From positions 2,294,001 through 2,358,000 of the forward strand of contig OZ245729.1 in the NCBI GenBank assembly GCA_965227215.1: a stretch of DNA of 64,000 bases, in the 5' to 3' direction. Of the stretch, positions 33,872 through 42,582 are shown one piece after another. Within the stretch, counting starts at the first letter, position 1; each line of letters starts with the position of its first letter. Under the pieces are notes generated by a model. It did not search any database. It was not told the DNA's origin and was given only the letters and a program-made list of their open reading frames with translations. Position numbers and translations under genes: made by a program. Source of the stretch: Gracilimonas sp965227215. Lineage in GTDB: Bacteria > Bacteroidota > Rhodothermia > Balneolales > Balneolaceae.

Positions 33872-34597
33872 ATGTATCCCTTCAAACTATTTTCTCTTCT
33901 TATCCCTTTCTGTTTCTTAGGGTGTGCTACCCTTTATGTACCTGACTCCAGAAGTACAATCATTATAGAGGACGCTGGGGAGCTTCAGGCCGATGTAAGC
34001 TTGGGGAGTAGTGGTATTGAAATTAAAACAGCGTATTCAATTTCGGACTATCTTGGGATTGGTTATTCCGGAAGTTTTTTAAACAGAACAAATGACGCTG
34101 TATTTTTTAAACCTCATAAGCATGGTTATAACGAACTCATGGGTATAGTTAATGGTCCGGAATTTGGTGGATTCGCCAAGTTAAGTTTAACGCTCGGAGC
34201 TGGTACAGGTACTGCTTCTGCTTATGATGATTATGTCGCAAATAGTGGAGAGGAGCTGAGTACTGAAGGTGATTTTGATAGACTTTATTTACAACCTACC
34301 ATTGTATTAGAATATGAAAATATCAGGTATGGACTGGCAAGCAGGTTTAGTTATGTGAACTTCTCCGAAGTTACAAGTTCGAGTGCAAGAAATAGAAGTT
34401 TTCTGGAAGGTTACTATTTCGAGCCTGCTTTTTTTATGCGGACTGCAGGGGAAGTATTCCGCTTTATTATCCAATTTGGTATTACAACCAGTATAGATAA
34501 TGCTGATAAAAATGCGTTTACTCATGAGGTATATCATCTGTCAGCAGGTTTAAGTCTTGATTTACTGAAAATGATCGAGAAAGGATCCAACAATTAA
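33872..34597 (+). CDS. Putative outer-membrane lipoprotein, unknown function
   Basis: A 241-residue protein with a lipoprotein signal peptide (lipobox FLGC at about residues 15-18) and alternating strand-like segments in the mature part (YSGSFLNRTND, LTLGAGTGTASAYDDY, GLASRFSYVNFSEV). It looks like a small beta-rich surface protein. I do not recognise the family. The gene is A+T-richer than its neighbours and stands 95 bp after the thioredoxin gene. It precedes the hut operon, but nothing ties it to that pathway. Confidence 0.6.
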   Translation: MYPFKLFSLLIPFCFLGCATLYVPDSRSTIIIEDAGELQADVSLGSSGIEIKTAYSISDYLGIGYSGSFLNRTNDAVFFKPHKHGYNELMGIVNGPEFGGFAKLSLTLGAGTGTASAYDDYVANSGEELSTEGDFDRLYLQPTIVLEYENIRYGLASRFSYVNFSEVTSSSARNRSFLEGYYFEPAFFMRTAGEVFRFIIQFGITTSIDNADKNAFTHEVYHLSAGLSLDLLKMIEKGSNN

Positions 34598-34696
34598 TCA
34601 TTGAGCCATCTCAATAATTAAGTTGAGGTGAGTCTTCCCATAAAATCCTGTACATTCCTGCCGTGGAATTGTTTATAGGAATAAAAACTGACGGAG

Positions 34697-36346
34697 ATGG
34701 GAAGAACAATTAAAGCACCAACTGGAACCAATCTGAATTGTAAAAGCTGGTTGACGGAAGCTCCTTTCCGTATGATCCAGAATAACCTCGACCCCGATGT
34801 AGCCGAAAAGCCGGAAGAACTGGTGGTATATGGCGGTATTGGTCGCGCGGCCAGAAATTGGGAAAGCTTTGATAAAATTCTGAATTCGTTAAAGTCTATG
34901 AGTGATGAAGAAACCCTGCTCGTTCAATCCGGAAAACCGGTCGGGATTTTTCAAACCCATAAGGATGCCCCTCGTGTTTTAATTGCGAACTCCAACCTGG
35001 TTCCCAAATGGGCAAACTGGGATCACTTCAACGAGCTCGACAAAAAGGGCCTGATGATGTACGGGCAAATGACGGCCGGTTCATGGATTTATATTGGCAG
35101 TCAGGGTATCGTTCAGGGAACGTATGAGACCTTTGTAGCCATGGGGAAGGAGCATTTTGGAGGAGAGTTATCCGGAAAATGGGTTCTCACGGGCGGACTC
35201 GGGGGCATGGGTGGCGCTCAGCCACTGGCAGCCAAAATGGCCGGTGCCAGTATGCTGGCCGTGGAATGCCGGGAAGATCGGATTGACATGCGTATCCGAA
35301 CCGGGTATGTAGATAAAAAGGCAACCTCTCTGGATGAGGCGCTTGAGATTATAAATCAATCGGTGGAAGACAAAAAACCGGTAACGGTTGGTCTTCATGG
35401 AAACGCTGCCGACATTTACCCCAAACTGCTGGATCGAAAAATTATGCCGGATGCCGTAACCGATCAAACCAGTGCACACGATCCCCTGAATGGATACCTT
35501 CCGCTGGGAATGACGGTTGCCGAATGGGAAAGCAAGCAGAAATCAAATCCCAAAGAAGTAGAGCAGCGGGCCAAAGAATCTATATCTGTTCAGGTACAGG
35601 CGATGTTAGGCTTTCAGGAAGAAGGCATTCCCGTTTTTGATTATGGGAATAACATCCGGCAGGAAGCGTATGATCAGGGTGTGGAAGATGCTTTCAATAT
35701 CCCGGGATTTGTCCCCGAATATATTCGCCCGCTTTTCTGTAAAGGAATTGGTCCGTTTAGGTGGGCAGCTCTGTCCGGTGACCCGGAGGATATTTATAAA
35801 ACCGACCAAAAAGTGAAAGAGCTCATTCCGGACGACCCTCACCTTCACAACTGGCTGGATATGGCGAAAGAACAAATTCATTTCCAGGGATTACCCTCCC
35901 GCATTTGCTGGCTAGGATTAGGTCAGCGCCATAAACTCGGACTTGCGTTCAACGAAATGGTGAAAAACGGAGAGCTGAAAGCACCGGTCGTTATTGGCCG
36001 GGACCATCTTGATTCAGGATCGGTGGCAAGCCCAAACCGCGAAACCGAAGGTATGAAAGATGGATCGGATGCGGTATCCGACTGGCCGTTACTGAACGCT
36101 TTGTTGAATACTTCATCCGGCGCCACCTGGGTTTCCTTCCATCACGGCGGGGGCGTAGGGATGGGATTCTCTCAGCACGCCGGGCTGGTAATTGTAGCTG
36201 ATGGAACCGATGATGCTGCAGCGCGACTTAATCGGGTGCTTTGGAATGACCCGGCCACAGGGGTAATGCGCCATGCCGATGCCGGCTACGATATCGCTAT
36301 CGATTGCGCCAAAGAACATCAATTGAAATTGCCATTTTTGGATTAA
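34697..36346 (+). CDS. hutU: Urocanate hydratase
   Basis: A 549-residue NAD-dependent enzyme that converts urocanate to imidazolone propionate in histidine degradation. The highly conserved core is visible: YGQMTAGSWIYIGSQGIVQGT, GGLGGMGGAQPLAAKMAGA (NAD binding), DQTSAHDPLNGYLP, KGIGPFRWAALSGDP and WVSFHHGGGVGMGFSQHAG. Length is typical. It is the first of three hut genes, only 3 bp before hutI. A CGGAG ribosome binding site precedes ATG 34697. Confidence 0.98.
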   Translation: MGRTIKAPTGTNLNCKSWLTEAPFRMIQNNLDPDVAEKPEELVVYGGIGRAARNWESFDKILNSLKSMSDEETLLVQSGKPVGIFQTHKDAPRVLIANSNLVPKWANWDHFNELDKKGLMMYGQMTAGSWIYIGSQGIVQGTYETFVAMGKEHFGGELSGKWVLTGGLGGMGGAQPLAAKMAGASMLAVECREDRIDMRIRTGYVDKKATSLDEALEIINQSVEDKKPVTVGLHGNAADIYPKLLDRKIMPDAVTDQTSAHDPLNGYLPLGMTVAEWESKQKSNPKEVEQRAKESISVQVQAMLGFQEEGIPVFDYGNNIRQEAYDQGVEDAFNIPGFVPEYIRPLFCKGIGPFRWAALSGDPEDIYKTDQKVKELIPDDPHLHNWLDMAKEQIHFQGLPSRICWLGLGQRHKLGLAFNEMVKNGELKAPVVIGRDHLDSGSVASPNRETEGMKDGSDAVSDWPLLNALLNTSSGATWVSFHHGGGVGMGFSQHAGLVIVADGTDDAAARLNRVLWNDPATGVMRHADAGYDIAIDCAKEHQLKLPFLD

Positions 36347-36349
36347 TCT

Positions 36350-37579
36350 ATGCCTGATTTACTCATTCAAAACATATCTCAAATTGCTACGCCCAAACCA
36401 GGGGTGACCCGTGGTTCGGAATTGCGTAGCCTGAATGTAATTGAAAATGCTTCGGTGTTTATATCTGATGGAGTGATTCAGGCTATGGGACCGCTTTCGG
36501 AGGTATTGAAGCAAGTGGAGGGCCACCCGGTAATTCTGGATGCGGAAGGCAAGGCAGCGGTTCCGGGCTTTGTAGATTCCCATTCCCACTTGGTATTTGG
36601 AGGTAACCGTGCCGATGAATTTGCGATGCGATCAGCCGGCATGAGTTACGAAGAAATTGCCGAGCAGGGTGGTGGTATCGTATCGACCGTAGAGGCTACG
36701 CAGCTGGCAACCAAAGAAGAGCTCAAAAACGTTGCTCGTATTCGTCTGCAAAAGGCATTGAAGCAAGGCATCACCACCATGGAAATTAAGAGTGGTTATG
36801 GCTTGAACCTTGATAATGAGCGTAAGATGCTGGAAGTCATCAATGAGCTGAAAGAAGAGCAGCCAGTTGAATTGAAGGCCACCTTTCTTGGAGCTCACGC
36901 CGTTCCAAAAAACTCAACCAAGGAAGCATACCTGGAAGACGTGCTCAACATGATTCCTGAAGTTACAGAACTGGCCGACTACTGTGATGTGTTTTGTGAG
37001 GATGGGTATTTCACGGCTGAAGAATCCCGAAGAATACTGGAAAAAGGGCTGGAGCATGGGTTGAAGCCCAAAATTCATACCAATCAGTTTAATGACATAG
37101 GCGGGGTGGAAATGGCGCTTGAGTTGGGAGCTGTTTCGGTAGATCATCTGGAAGTGCTTTCCGATGAAGATGTGGACCGGATTTCAAAAACAGATACAGT
37201 AGCGACTATACTCCCCGGCGTCTCATATTTTCTGAACATCCCCTATTCTCCGGCGCGTAAACTTATCGACAAGGGTGCGCTGGTTGCTCTGGCTACTGAC
37301 TTCAATCCCGGTTCATCGATGACCATTTCCGTGCAGCTGTTGATGAGCATGGCTTGTACAAAAATGGGGATGTCGGTGGAAGAGGCTTTGAGCTGTGCTA
37401 CCCAAAACGGTGCCAAAGCCCTGGAAAGGAAAAAACTGGGCTGTATCGCTCCCGGTTTTCAGGCTGATATTCTGCTACTCGATACTGACAATTACAAAGA
37501 CCTGGCTTATTTCTTTGGGGAAAATCATGTGCATACCGTCATCAAGAAAGGAGAGAAGGTATGGGAATCGAGAGGCTGA
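36350..37579 (+). CDS. hutI: Imidazolonepropionase
   Basis: A 409-residue amidohydrolase that opens imidazolone propionate to formimidoyl-glutamate. Metal site motifs are VDSHSHLVFGGNRADEFAMR, FLGAHAVP, HTNQFND, SVDHLEVLSDED and LATDFNPGSS. Length is normal. The hutU stop is 3 bp upstream, and the last 19 bases overlap the start of hutG, so the three genes are translated as a unit. Confidence 0.97.
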   Translation: MPDLLIQNISQIATPKPGVTRGSELRSLNVIENASVFISDGVIQAMGPLSEVLKQVEGHPVILDAEGKAAVPGFVDSHSHLVFGGNRADEFAMRSAGMSYEEIAEQGGGIVSTVEATQLATKEELKNVARIRLQKALKQGITTMEIKSGYGLNLDNERKMLEVINELKEEQPVELKATFLGAHAVPKNSTKEAYLEDVLNMIPEVTELADYCDVFCEDGYFTAEESRRILEKGLEHGLKPKIHTNQFNDIGGVEMALELGAVSVDHLEVLSDEDVDRISKTDTVATILPGVSYFLNIPYSPARKLIDKGALVALATDFNPGSSMTISVQLLMSMACTKMGMSVEEALSCATQNGAKALERKKLGCIAPGFQADILLLDTDNYKDLAYFFGENHVHTVIKKGEKVWESRG

Positions 37580-38547
37580 AGACTATTCTGAAACCGGTTT
37601 CGGAATCACTTACATCCATGCGCTCTCATGATAGCAACGACCACTGGCTGGTTCAGGAAATGTTATTCGATAAGAGTGATTATGCGGGTGCAACCCATGT
37701 GCTGATTGGCTGCCCGCAGCATGAGGGAGTGCTACGTAATAACGGAAGAACCGGAGCGGCAGAAGCACCTAATAAAATTCGGGAGCAGCTGTTTAAGCTG
37801 CAGGTAGATAAAGACAATGATATAAGACTGTTTGATGCAGGCAACGTAAGTACCGATTTATTAGACTCTTCTGAGTTCACCGATTTCCCCGACCTCAATC
37901 AAAATCCGGATGTGTTGGAAGAAATCCACAACCGGTTATCTACGGCTGTTGGTGAGTTTTTGCGGGATGGAAAAAAAGTAATTGTACTTGGAGGTGGAAA
38001 CGATATCTCCTATGCCGATGTGCGAGCATTGTCAGAAACAGAGCGGGAGGTTTCAGCCATTAACATGGATGCCCATCTGGATATGCGCCATGCTGATGAA
38101 ATGACCAGTGGCACCCCGTATCGAAGGCTGATTGAGGATCATTACCTGAGTCCTCACCGGTTGTATGAGTTTGGAATACGGCCGGAATCCAACGGTGCTT
38201 ATTACCTGGAAAATGCCGGTAAACTCGGAGTGAATGTCCATCGGCTGACTGATATTTTTAAGGAAGGAGTAAGTCCTGCCTTTCAGCATATTTTGGGGCA
38301 AATCGGGGAGCAGCCATTTTTTCTGGGGCTGGATATGGATTCCATTCAGGCTGCGGATGCACCGGGCGTGAGCGCCTCTTCACCGGTGGGATTTTCAGGA
38401 AGAGAAGTGCTGGAATGCATTCATCAGGCTCGCAAAAAAGAGAACCTGAAGGTGTTTGAAATCACGGAAGTGAATCCCAAGTATGACATCGACAACCGTA
38501 CGGTGAAGTTAGCCGCGCAGTTTGTGTACGCTTTTCTGTTCGGCTAA
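37561..38547 (+). CDS. hutG: Formimidoylglutamase-type ureohydrolase (arginase family)
   Basis: A 328-residue arginase-fold enzyme that would hydrolyse formimidoyl-glutamate to glutamate and formamide. Manganese sites are NMDAHLDMR and GLDMDSIQAADAPGVSA. The first ligand position, usually GGGH, is GGGN (Asn147). ATG 37561 has a good AAGGAG upstream and overlaps the end of hutI by 19 bp. The context gives most of the support for hutG over agmatinase. No hutH or regulator is next to it. Confidence 0.85.
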   Translation: MGIERLKTILKPVSESLTSMRSHDSNDHWLVQEMLFDKSDYAGATHVLIGCPQHEGVLRNNGRTGAAEAPNKIREQLFKLQVDKDNDIRLFDAGNVSTDLLDSSEFTDFPDLNQNPDVLEEIHNRLSTAVGEFLRDGKKVIVLGGGNDISYADVRALSETEREVSAINMDAHLDMRHADEMTSGTPYRRLIEDHYLSPHRLYEFGIRPESNGAYYLENAGKLGVNVHRLTDIFKEGVSPAFQHILGQIGEQPFFLGLDMDSIQAADAPGVSASSPVGFSGREVLECIHQARKKENLKVFEITEVNPKYDIDNRTVKLAAQFVYAFLFG

Positions 38548-38645
38548 GTCATCCTGATCCCGAATTCTCTGGATGAAGGGTCTTTGCAAGAAACTAATTA
38601 CCAAACAATTCGTGGCATAGATTCTTCACTATCGCTCAGAATGAC
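38548..38645. repeat. 98-bp intergenic element with 10-bp inverted ends
   Basis: GTCATCCTGA at 38548-38557 and TCAGAATGAC at 38636-38645 are complementary at nine of ten bases. The right part (GATTCTTCACTATCGCTCAG) is of a type commonly dispersed between genes in related genomes. It begins directly after the hutG stop and sits between two converging genes. Confidence 0.5.
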
Positions 38646-38658
38646 CAGAGATAGAATC

Positions 38659-38743
38659 GAACACGGATTACGCTGATAAATAGGATAATCACAGAATTAA
38701 AAAAGATCATCGAACATCTGCTCAATCAAGGTCATCCGTGTTC
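38659..38743. repeat. 85-bp intergenic element with perfect 10-bp inverted ends
   Basis: GAACACGGAT at 38659-38668 and ATCCGTGTTC at 38734-38743 pair perfectly. It lies next to the 98-bp element, between hutG and pyrH. The ACACGGATTACGCTGAT sequence is typical of dispersed non-coding repeats. Confidence 0.55.
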
Positions 38744-38751
38744 AATAAAAT

Positions 38752-39471
38752 TTACTCCCAGATTACGGTAGTCCCTTCGTCTTTTCCATCCACCACAATC
38801 TTCTTCAGATTGCCTTCTTTATTCATGTTGAAGACAATGATCGGGGTTTTGTTTTCACGACAAAGGGTGAAGGCGGTCAGGTCCATCACGGATAAGCGAC
38901 GCTTCAGCACGTCATCACCGGTGATGATGTCAAATTTTTGAGCATCTTCATTTTTCTCGGGATCGGAATCGTAGATGCCATCTACGCGGGTTCCTTTCAG
39001 GATTACATCACTTTCAATTTCGATGGCGCGGAGAGATCCGGCAGTATCGGTAGTGAAATAGGGGTTTCCGGTTCCGGCTCCAAAAATAACCACGCGCCCT
39101 TTTTCGAGGTGACGGATAGCGCGACGTCGGATGTAAGGCTCAGCAATGGCTTCCATCCGGATAGCACTCATCAGACGGGTTTGTACGTCAATTTGCTCAA
39201 GAGCATCCTGCAGGGCCATGCTATTGATCATGGTGGCAAGCATCCCCATGTAATCTCCCTGAACGCGATCCATGCCCTGGGTAGCCCCTTTCACCCCACG
39301 GAAGATATTCCCGCCTCCAATCACGATGGAAACCTGAACACCGGCTTCCTGTATAGATTTAATCTCTTTTGCGTAGCTGCTTAAAATGTCGGCATCAATG
39401 CCATGCCCTTGTTCACCTAAAAGTGCCTCGCCGCTGAGTTTGAGAAGCACTCTGTTGTATTTATTTCCCAC
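38752..39471 (-). CDS. pyrH: UMP kinase
   Basis: A 239-residue amino acid kinase-fold enzyme that phosphorylates UMP. Motifs are LLKLSGEALLG, SIVIGGGNIFRG, VVIFGAGTGNPYFTTDTA, DGIYDSDPEKN and the C-terminal TTVIWE. Length is typical. It is the last gene of the rplM-rpsI-rpsB-tsf-pyrH cluster, and a terminator in the gap after tsf may reduce its readthrough. Confidence 0.97.
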   Translation of the reverse strand: MGNKYNRVLLKLSGEALLGEQGHGIDADILSSYAKEIKSIQEAGVQVSIVIGGGNIFRGVKGATQGMDRVQGDYMGMLATMINSMALQDALEQIDVQTRLMSAIRMEAIAEPYIRRRAIRHLEKGRVVIFGAGTGNPYFTTDTAGSLRAIEIESDVILKGTRVDGIYDSDPEKNEDAQKFDIITGDDVLKRRLSVMDLTAFTLCRENKTPIIVFNMNKEGNLKKIVVDGKDEGTTVIWE

Positions 39472-39498
39472 GTTATCCTCGATTCGATTTTATAAGAC

Positions 39499-39528
39499 AA
39501 AAAAAAGGCTGTCAATTTTGACAGCCTT
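39499..39528 (-). terminator. Rho-independent terminator between tsf and pyrH
   Basis: Arms AAGGCTGTCAA and TTGACAGCCTT with a tight loop, followed on the minus strand by a run of eight T. It stands 18 bp after the tsf stop and 28 bp before the pyrH start, so pyrH gets partial readthrough or has its own promoter. Confidence 0.75.
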
Positions 39529-39545
39529 AATGTAAAGAAAATTTA

Positions 39546-40379
39546 TTAGTCGTTTTCGCCGAGTTGAAGCCGGTGAAATGACTTCACCAGGGGAGCATCG
39601 TTCTGCTCCAGGTACTTCTGTACGGAAACGCTGTTATCTTTCACAAACTTCTGCTCCAGAAGAACACGCTCTTCGTAGAAACGGCGAAGTTTACCTTTAG
39701 CCGCTTGCTCAGCAATGTGCTCAGGCTTGCCTTCGTTCAGAAGTTGCTCTTTAGCAATCTCAAGCTCTTTTTCTACCAGAGAAGAATCAACACCGTCTCG
39801 GGTTACTGAAAGAGGCTTCATAGCTGCAACCTGCATAGCTACATCTTTACCGATTTCTTCGTCGGTAAGGTCGCCGTCAAATTCAGCAAGAACACCTAAC
39901 TGGTTGCCGGGGTGGATGTATGAAATCAATGTGCCATCAGTCTTAGCCAATACTACATTGTTGATTTCAATTTTCTCACCGATTTTACCCACCATCTCTT
40001 CCAGATGCTTCTCGATGGTAAGCCCATCAAGTTCAATCTTCAGAAGATCGTCAACATTATCGATGTCATTTTCAAAAGCAGCGTTCAGAAACGACTCTGC
40101 ATCATCCTGGAATTCCTGATTTCGGGCTACGAAGTCAGTCTCACAGTTGATCTCAAGCAGAGAAGCTTTGGTTCTGTCATCGTTGATGCGGCTCAGGATT
40201 AATCCCTGGTTAGCTTCACGGTCAGATCTCTTTTCAGATACTTTTTGTCCTTTTTTGCGAAGGATTTCAACAGCACGGTCAAAATCACCATCTGCTTCGG
40301 AGAGGGCTTTCTTACAGTCCATCATACCCGCTCCGGTCATGTCACGAAGTTTTTTTACGTCAGCAGCAGAAATGCTCAT
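39546..40379 (-). CDS. tsf: Translation elongation factor Ts
   Basis: A 277-residue EF-Ts, the guanine nucleotide exchange factor for EF-Tu. The N-terminal UBA-like domain with VKKLRDMTGAGMMDCKKAL and the conserved INCETDFVARN are present, and the C-terminal part has the usual KPEHIAEQAAKGKL segment. It follows rpsB by 33 bp in the order found in most bacteria. Confidence 0.98.
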   Translation of the reverse strand: MSISAADVKKLRDMTGAGMMDCKKALSEADGDFDRAVEILRKKGQKVSEKRSDREANQGLILSRINDDRTKASLLEINCETDFVARNQEFQDDAESFLNAAFENDIDNVDDLLKIELDGLTIEKHLEEMVGKIGEKIEINNVVLAKTDGTLISYIHPGNQLGVLAEFDGDLTDEEIGKDVAMQVAAMKPLSVTRDGVDSSLVEKELEIAKEQLLNEGKPEHIAEQAAKGKLRRFYEERVLLEQKFVKDNSVSVQKYLEQNDAPLVKSFHRLQLGEND

Positions 40380-40412
40380 TATTCTGAATAGTATTTTTGG
40401 AGTTGGAAATTT

Positions 40413-41306
40413 TTATTCTTCTTCATCATTGCTGTCAGCATCCGCTTTCGCTTCGGCTTTGTCAGCTTTGTTGTCGTCTTTTTTGTCAGACTTTTTCTTG
40501 CGGCGGGAACGTAATTTGGTTCCTTTGGCAGCGTCTTTCACGTCAACGTCATCATCCTTGTCGTCGCCTTTGGCTTCAGCAGCAGCTTGTTCCATCACGT
40601 CTTCTTCCTGCTGAGCTTCACGCTCTGCGGTACCTTCAATAATAGCGTCGGCAACCTGAGTTGCTACCAGCTGAATAGTTCGGGCAGAGTCATCATTACA
40701 AGGAACGATGTAATCAGGGATATCCGGGTCACTGTTGGTATCAACCATAGCAATGATCGGGATGTGAAGTTTAATCGCTTCGCTAACGGCCAAGTGCTCT
40801 TTAATAATATCTACCACAAAAATGGCACCGGGTAGTCGGCCCATGTTTTTAATACCGCCAAGGGTATCATTCAGTTTGTCCTGCTCTCGCTGCAGCATCA
40901 AACCCTCTTTCTTGGTAAGCTCTTCAAACGTACCGTCAGTCTTCATACGCTCAATTTCCTCCATTCGGGAAATACTTTTGCGAACGGTGCTGAAGTTGGT
41001 AAGCATACCACCTAACCAGCGATGCGTGATGTGTGGCATTCCACAACGCAGCGCTTCGGTTTTGATGATTTCGGTAGATTGCTTCTTGGTACCTACAAAA
41101 AGGATAGTTTTACCGGCACGAGAAAGTTTTTGAACTTCATCAAGGGCTTCTTGTAAATATTTCTGTGTTTTCTTCAGGTCAATGATGTGAATCCCGTTTC
41201 TTTGCATGAAGATGAAATCCTTCATTTTTGGATTCCATCGACGGGTTAAGTGACCGAAGTGTGCGCCTGACTTAAGCAGGTCTTGTATAGATGCAGCTTT
41301 TGGCAT
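40413..41306 (-). CDS. rpsB: 30S ribosomal protein S2 with acidic/lysine-rich C-terminal extension
   Basis: A 297-residue S2. The core (1-225) has SGAHFGHLTRRWNPKMKDFI, MLTNFSTVRKSI and MVDTNSDPDIPDYIVPCNDDS. The last 70 residues are highly charged (AEAKGDDKDDDVDVKD, RSRRKKKSDKKDDNKADKAEAKADADSNDEEE), an extension beyond the usual 240-260 residues. Its role is unknown; charged S2 tails occur in related lineages. It heads the rpsB-tsf part, 183 bp after rpsI. Confidence 0.97.
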   Translation of the reverse strand: MPKAASIQDLLKSGAHFGHLTRRWNPKMKDFIFMQRNGIHIIDLKKTQKYLQEALDEVQKLSRAGKTILFVGTKKQSTEIIKTEALRCGMPHITHRWLGGMLTNFSTVRKSISRMEEIERMKTDGTFEELTKKEGLMLQREQDKLNDTLGGIKNMGRLPGAIFVVDIIKEHLAVSEAIKLHIPIIAMVDTNSDPDIPDYIVPCNDDSARTIQLVATQVADAIIEGTAEREAQQEEDVMEQAAAEAKGDDKDDDVDVKDAAKGTKLRSRRKKKSDKKDDNKADKAEAKADADSNDEEE

Positions 41307-41489
41307 TGTAATATGTATGTAAGTTTAGGTTAATCCTCTGTGCGGGTCATTCCCGAACGTTAATCCTGAGTCAATTAAGCTCAGAACACCAAACGCAGGG
41401 TCGCCACACATGTGTAATTGTGTTTCGTTGAATTTGTTATTGGTTGAATGGTTAATCGTTTCCCGAATAAACCATTCACGAATACGAAA

Positions 41490-41876
41490 TTATCGTTTAG
41501 AGAACTGGAATTTCTTACGAGCTTTAGGCTGACCGTATTTCTTACGCTCTACCATTCTGTCGTCTCGAGTAAGAAGTCCGTGTCCTTTAAGAACATCGTG
41601 AAGATCTTCATTCTCTCCATCCAAAGCGCGAGCAAGAGCATGAGAAATCGCACCGGCTTGTCCGGTACTTCCACCACCGCGAACGGTGATTTTAATGTCA
41701 TACTTGCCTTCTGTTTCCGTTACGCTCATTGGAAAAAGCGCAATGTTACGGCGTGCTTTTACCGGAAAATATTCTTCAATGGGTTTGTGGTTGACGAGAA
41801 TTTCGCCTTTACCCGGCTTGATGTACAAACGGGCTGTTGCAGTTTTTCGTCGTCCTATATAATTCGCTTGTGCCAT
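41490..41876 (-). CDS. rpsI: 30S ribosomal protein S9
   Basis: A 128-residue S9 with the conserved YIGRRKTATARLYIKPGKGEI start, VRGGGSTGQAGAISHALARAL and the terminal KARKKFQFSKR that reaches the decoding centre. It lies 6 bp after rplM on the same strand, the conserved pair. Confidence 0.99.
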   Translation of the reverse strand: MAQANYIGRRKTATARLYIKPGKGEILVNHKPIEEYFPVKARRNIALFPMSVTETEGKYDIKITVRGGGSTGQAGAISHALARALDGENEDLHDVLKGHGLLTRDDRMVERKKYGQPKARKKFQFSKR

Positions 41877-41882
41877 TATTGA

Positions 41883-42326
41883 TTAAAGCTCAATGATTTC
41901 TGGTTCTTGTGCAGTATGCGGATGTACGGGGCCTGCATAAACTCTCAAGTTCTTGGCAATCTTGTTGCCCAACTTGGTTTTAGGAAGCATGCCTCTCACA
42001 GCAGTAGTTACCAAAGAAGTTGGGTCTTTCTCCAACATTTCAGCTGCTGTTTCAAATCGCTCTCCGCCCGGGTAAAATGTGTGACGGAAGTATGTTTTAT
42101 CCGTCATTTTCTTACCAGTCAGCTTCACCTTCTCAGCGTTGATAACAATTACGTTATCACCTGTGTCCATGTGTGGGGTGAAGGTAGGCTTGGTTTTACC
42201 TCTCAAAATTTTTGCTACTTCGCTACTCAGGCGTCCCAATGGCTGATCTTCAGCATCAATGAGGACCCAGTTCTTTTCAATGTCACTGGGTTTGGCCGAG
42301 TATGTTTTAAAACTTAATGTGTCCAC
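41883..42326 (-). CDS. rplM: 50S ribosomal protein L13
   Basis: A 147-residue L13 with WVLIDAEDQPLGRLSSEVAKILRGK, YFRHTFYPGG and AVRGMLPKTKLG. It is the first gene of the operon. The 256 bp upstream, shared with the divergent DUF4249-like gene, contains the palindrome at 42385-42400, which is a possible control site. Confidence 0.99.
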   Translation of the reverse strand: MDTLSFKTYSAKPSDIEKNWVLIDAEDQPLGRLSSEVAKILRGKTKPTFTPHMDTGDNVIVINAEKVKLTGKKMTDKTYFRHTFYPGGERFETAAEMLEKDPTSLVTTAVRGMLPKTKLGNKIAKNLRVYAGPVHPHTAQEPEIIEL

Positions 42327-42384
42327 GATTAAACTCTTTTATTTCGTCAAATTGGAAAGTCGAATAAGATAGAAGTAATTCTTG

Positions 42385-42400
42385 TAGATATCAATATCTA
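42385..42400. promoter_or_regulatory. 16-bp perfect palindrome upstream of rplM
   Basis: TAGATAT-CA-ATATCTA, a 7+2+7 perfect palindrome 58 bp before the rplM start. It shares the two-base CA/TG centre with the palindromes at 9178-9193 and 28605-28622, but its arms are different and A+T-rich, so chance cannot be excluded. Confidence 0.3.
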
Positions 42401-42582
42401 AAAAGCAGAAATGTTCACTTCTTTGACCGAATAGTAAAAATAACCAATTTCATGGCAGCACATCAAAATGAAAACACCGACACCTGCATATTCATGTTAA
42501 TTTATTGTATCTCTGATCACAATTAAATACTATCACGGCAGTACCATTGCTTGTAAAGTTTAAGAGTCCAAAAAACATACAT

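Noticed and set aside
41307..41489. Possible tRNA or RNA gene between rpsB and rpsI
   Set aside because: Only a weak CTGAG/CTCAG hairpin is present; no cloverleaf or T-loop sequence could be folded by eye.
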